The position numbers and the translations under genes were made by a program. From Sphingomonas edaphi (GTDB lineage Bacteria; Pseudomonadota; Alphaproteobacteria; Sphingomonadales; Sphingomonadaceae), in NCBI RefSeq assembly GCF_003583725.1, contig NZ_QXTF01000002.1, forward strand, positions 62,001-126,000: a stretch of 64,000 nucleotides of DNA. Reading direction: 5' to 3'. A model generated the notes under the pieces. The model made no database searches. It saw only the letters and a list, made by a program, of their open reading frames with translations, and had not been told where the DNA came from. Of the stretch, positions 62,729 to 64,000 are shown piece by piece. The first letter of the stretch is position 1, and every line of letters starts with the position of its first letter.

Positions 62729-63862
62729 GTCGCGTTGGTAGATTCGGTAGACGTGGTTGACGTCGGCGCCCGGGAGCTCCGCGATCGACATCATCCCCTG
62801 ATTGTCTTCCAGCACCCAACCGAATTCCCCGTGGGTCACGCAATATTTTTCTACGCAGGCACGCCGGATATGCTCGATCAGCATGAAGGCGAGCTGTCCT
62901 GCAAGGCGGCCTCCCTGCACCTTTTTGGCCACCCCCATCAGGGGCACTCTCACGCGAGACGTCTTTGGATTACGCAAACGCCAGAGCAGTTTCACCCAAC
63001 CAAAGGGGAAAAGCTCTCCATTCAAGTCGCGGATCAACTCGTTGATGTCGGGAATGGTGATCATGAACGCGACCGGCTCGCCGTCATATTCGGCAATGCG
63101 AACTAGGTCCTCGTAGATGATCGGCTTCAATTTTTTGCCCGCATAAGCGATCTCGGCCTGTGTTAGCGGGACGAATCCCCAATTGTCCGACCACGCGTCG
63201 TTTAGCAGTCCCAGGATCGTCGCTGCCTCCTCGTCGAAGCGCGACTTGTCGACCGTACGGATGTTGATCCGGGGATTTTTCTCGCCGGCCTTGATCAGCC
63301 GGTCGATGACGGGGACCATTTCGATCCGGATGTCGAGCTCATAAGTGAGCAGGTCCTTTGCCTTTTCATAGCCAGCGGCCTCAATCCAGGCGCGATATGC
63401 AGGCCGGTGGTGGCCCATCATCACCATTGGGGGCTGCTGAAAACCCTTGATAAGCAGGCCCGGCTCGTCCCAGATCGAAATGGAAATCGGCCCGAGCGCG
63501 CTCGTCATTCCCCGTTCGCGGAGCCATCGCTCGGCGGTAGCGATGAGTGCCGCGGCGGCCTCGGCATCGAGCGCTTCGAACATGCCCCACTGACCCGTGC
63601 CTTTCGCCAAATGCTCTTGCACGAGGTCGTCAACCTGAGCGCTGATCCGGCCAACGACCCGGCCGCCTCGTTCCGCTAGCCATAGCGCGGCCCGGCCATG
63701 TTCGAACCACGGGTTTTTCTTGGGGTTCAGCAGGCCGTGGATCTCGTTCTTCAACGGAGGAATCCAGTAGGGATCATCCTTATAGACGGCCCAGGCGAAG
63801 TCGACGAAAGCCTTGCGGTCGGCCCTGTTTTCGACCGGCCGGATGGTCAGTGCTTCGCTCAT
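62720..63862 (-). CDS. Acyltransferase-like (GNAT-related) conserved protein
   Basis: 380 residues. N-terminal part RKAFVDFAWAVYKDDPYWIP and FEHGRAALWLAERGGRVVGR (an arginine-glycine turn like a GNAT CoA loop), then GQWGMFEALDAEAAAALIAT and ISIWDEPGLLIKGFQQPPMV. The second half shows MVPVIDRLIKAGEKNPRINI and VRIAEYDGEPVAFMITIPDI. The two halves suggest a tandem GNAT-type protein; substrate unknown. The usual start ATG has AAGGCGAC before it; a 15-residue longer form is possible. Confidence 0.78.
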   Translation of the reverse strand: MSEALTIRPVENRADRKAFVDFAWAVYKDDPYWIPPLKNEIHGLLNPKKNPWFEHGRAALWLAERGGRVVGRISAQVDDLVQEHLAKGTGQWGMFEALDAEAAAALIATAERWLRERGMTSALGPISISIWDEPGLLIKGFQQPPMVMMGHHRPAYRAWIEAAGYEKAKDLLTYELDIRIEMVPVIDRLIKAGEKNPRINIRTVDKSRFDEEAATILGLLNDAWSDNWGFVPLTQAEIAYAGKKLKPIIYEDLVRIAEYDGEPVAFMITIPDINELIRDLNGELFPFGWVKLLWRLRNPKTSRVRVPLMGVAKKVQGGRLAGQLAFMLIEHIRRACVEKYCVTHGEFGWVLEDNQGMMSIAELPGADVNHVYRIYQRDLG

Positions 63863-63928
63863 GTCGCCTTCAGTTGCAGGCGGCAGGGCGGCGCGCAAGC
63901 CGTTCATTGTTTGGCCACGATGGTGCCA

Positions 63929-64000
63929 CTATCTCCTGTAATCCGCGATGAACATCATGACGACCGAAACGATCAGCCTGTCTAGGGACCAAGGCGCAGC
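63929..64000 (-). CDS. C-terminal fragment of an upstream minus-strand gene (partial)
   Basis: The frame is open to the window edge and encodes 23 residues ending in IVSVVMMFIADYRR, preceded by AAPWSLDRL. It could be the tail of a membrane protein, but 23 residues are too few to identify. It would be the gene before the acyltransferase-like gene in the same direction. Confidence 0.3.
   Translation of the reverse strand, partial: AAPWSLDRLIVSVVMMFIADYRR

Noticed and set aside
1-64000. CRISPR arrays, prophage genes, transposases, integron or attachment sites.
   Set aside because: Read through on both strands; no regular repeat-spacer pattern and no mobile-element protein was found.

Overview
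The window is GC-rich bacterial chromosome, most probably from an alphaproteobacterium of the order Sphingomonadales. The indicators are a SciP-type CtrA antagonist, an ATP12-family F1-ATPase chaperone, a DUF4893 lipoprotein, a phasin and class I PHA synthase, a class II (GlpX) fructose-1,6-bisphosphatase and sigma-EcfG-like promoters. This rests on gene content and protein style, not on a database search. It reads as core chromosome: no integrase, transposase, phage gene or CRISPR array was seen, and the only RNA gene found is one tRNA-Glu. Genes are packed densely, and many neighbours overlap by 4 nt (ATGA or GTGA), implying long translationally coupled operons.

Layout. 1-9076 (+): end of a PrsW-like membrane protease, then the propionyl-CoA to succinyl-CoA route (pccB, methylmalonyl-CoA epimerase, OsmC-like protein, small membrane protein, methylmalonyl-CoA mutase, pccA), closed by a TIR/alpha-beta-hydrolase fusion. 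9073-13777 (-): five overlapping genes for CoA-dependent acid degradation (aminobenzoate-type CoA ligase, RidA-like protein, acyl-CoA dehydrogenase, enoyl-CoA hydratase, SDR). 13827-18830 (+): glutathione-dependent formaldehyde detoxification (frmA, VOC protein, fghA), then MgtC/DUF4010 and DctA-type transporters. 19004-25467: secondary hydrolase, tRNA-Glu, recJ with two bacterial PH-domain genes, glpX, DUF2721. 25537-29458 (-): L,D-transpeptidase, a four-gene microprotein operon, META lipoprotein, alanine aminotransferase, TRIC-like channel. 29515-38938: phaC, YdeI-like, RarD, a six-gene coupled operon (DUF4893, unknown, RluA, HAD, small membrane, ATP12), gmk, phasin, clpS. 38977-48922: murA, rnk, DUF445, an RND efflux pair, two GlsB/YeaQ stress proteins flanking a SIMPL protein, sciP. 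49019-64000: mnmA, MetX-like hydrolase, SnoaL-like, PhzF, CDF transporter, pdxH, DnaJ-like, YihY, fabI, acyP, serC-serA, M23 peptidase, erpA, xth, acyltransferase-like protein.

How they work together. Two storage and carbon themes stand out: degradation of acyl-CoAs into the TCA cycle through propionyl- and methylmalonyl-CoA, and polyhydroxyalkanoate synthesis (phaC) with granule coating (phasin). The phasin promoter carries TGCA-rich palindromes of the kind PhaR represses. The phasin has a basic histone-like N-terminal extension, with a second ribosome-binding site and start codon inside it. Candidate novelties are the TIR/hydrolase fusion with an intact NADase-type glutamate, the four overlapping microprotein genes, the RidA-like protein lacking the usual catalytic arginine, and several leader hairpins. 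No complete new system can be proven from sequence alone.
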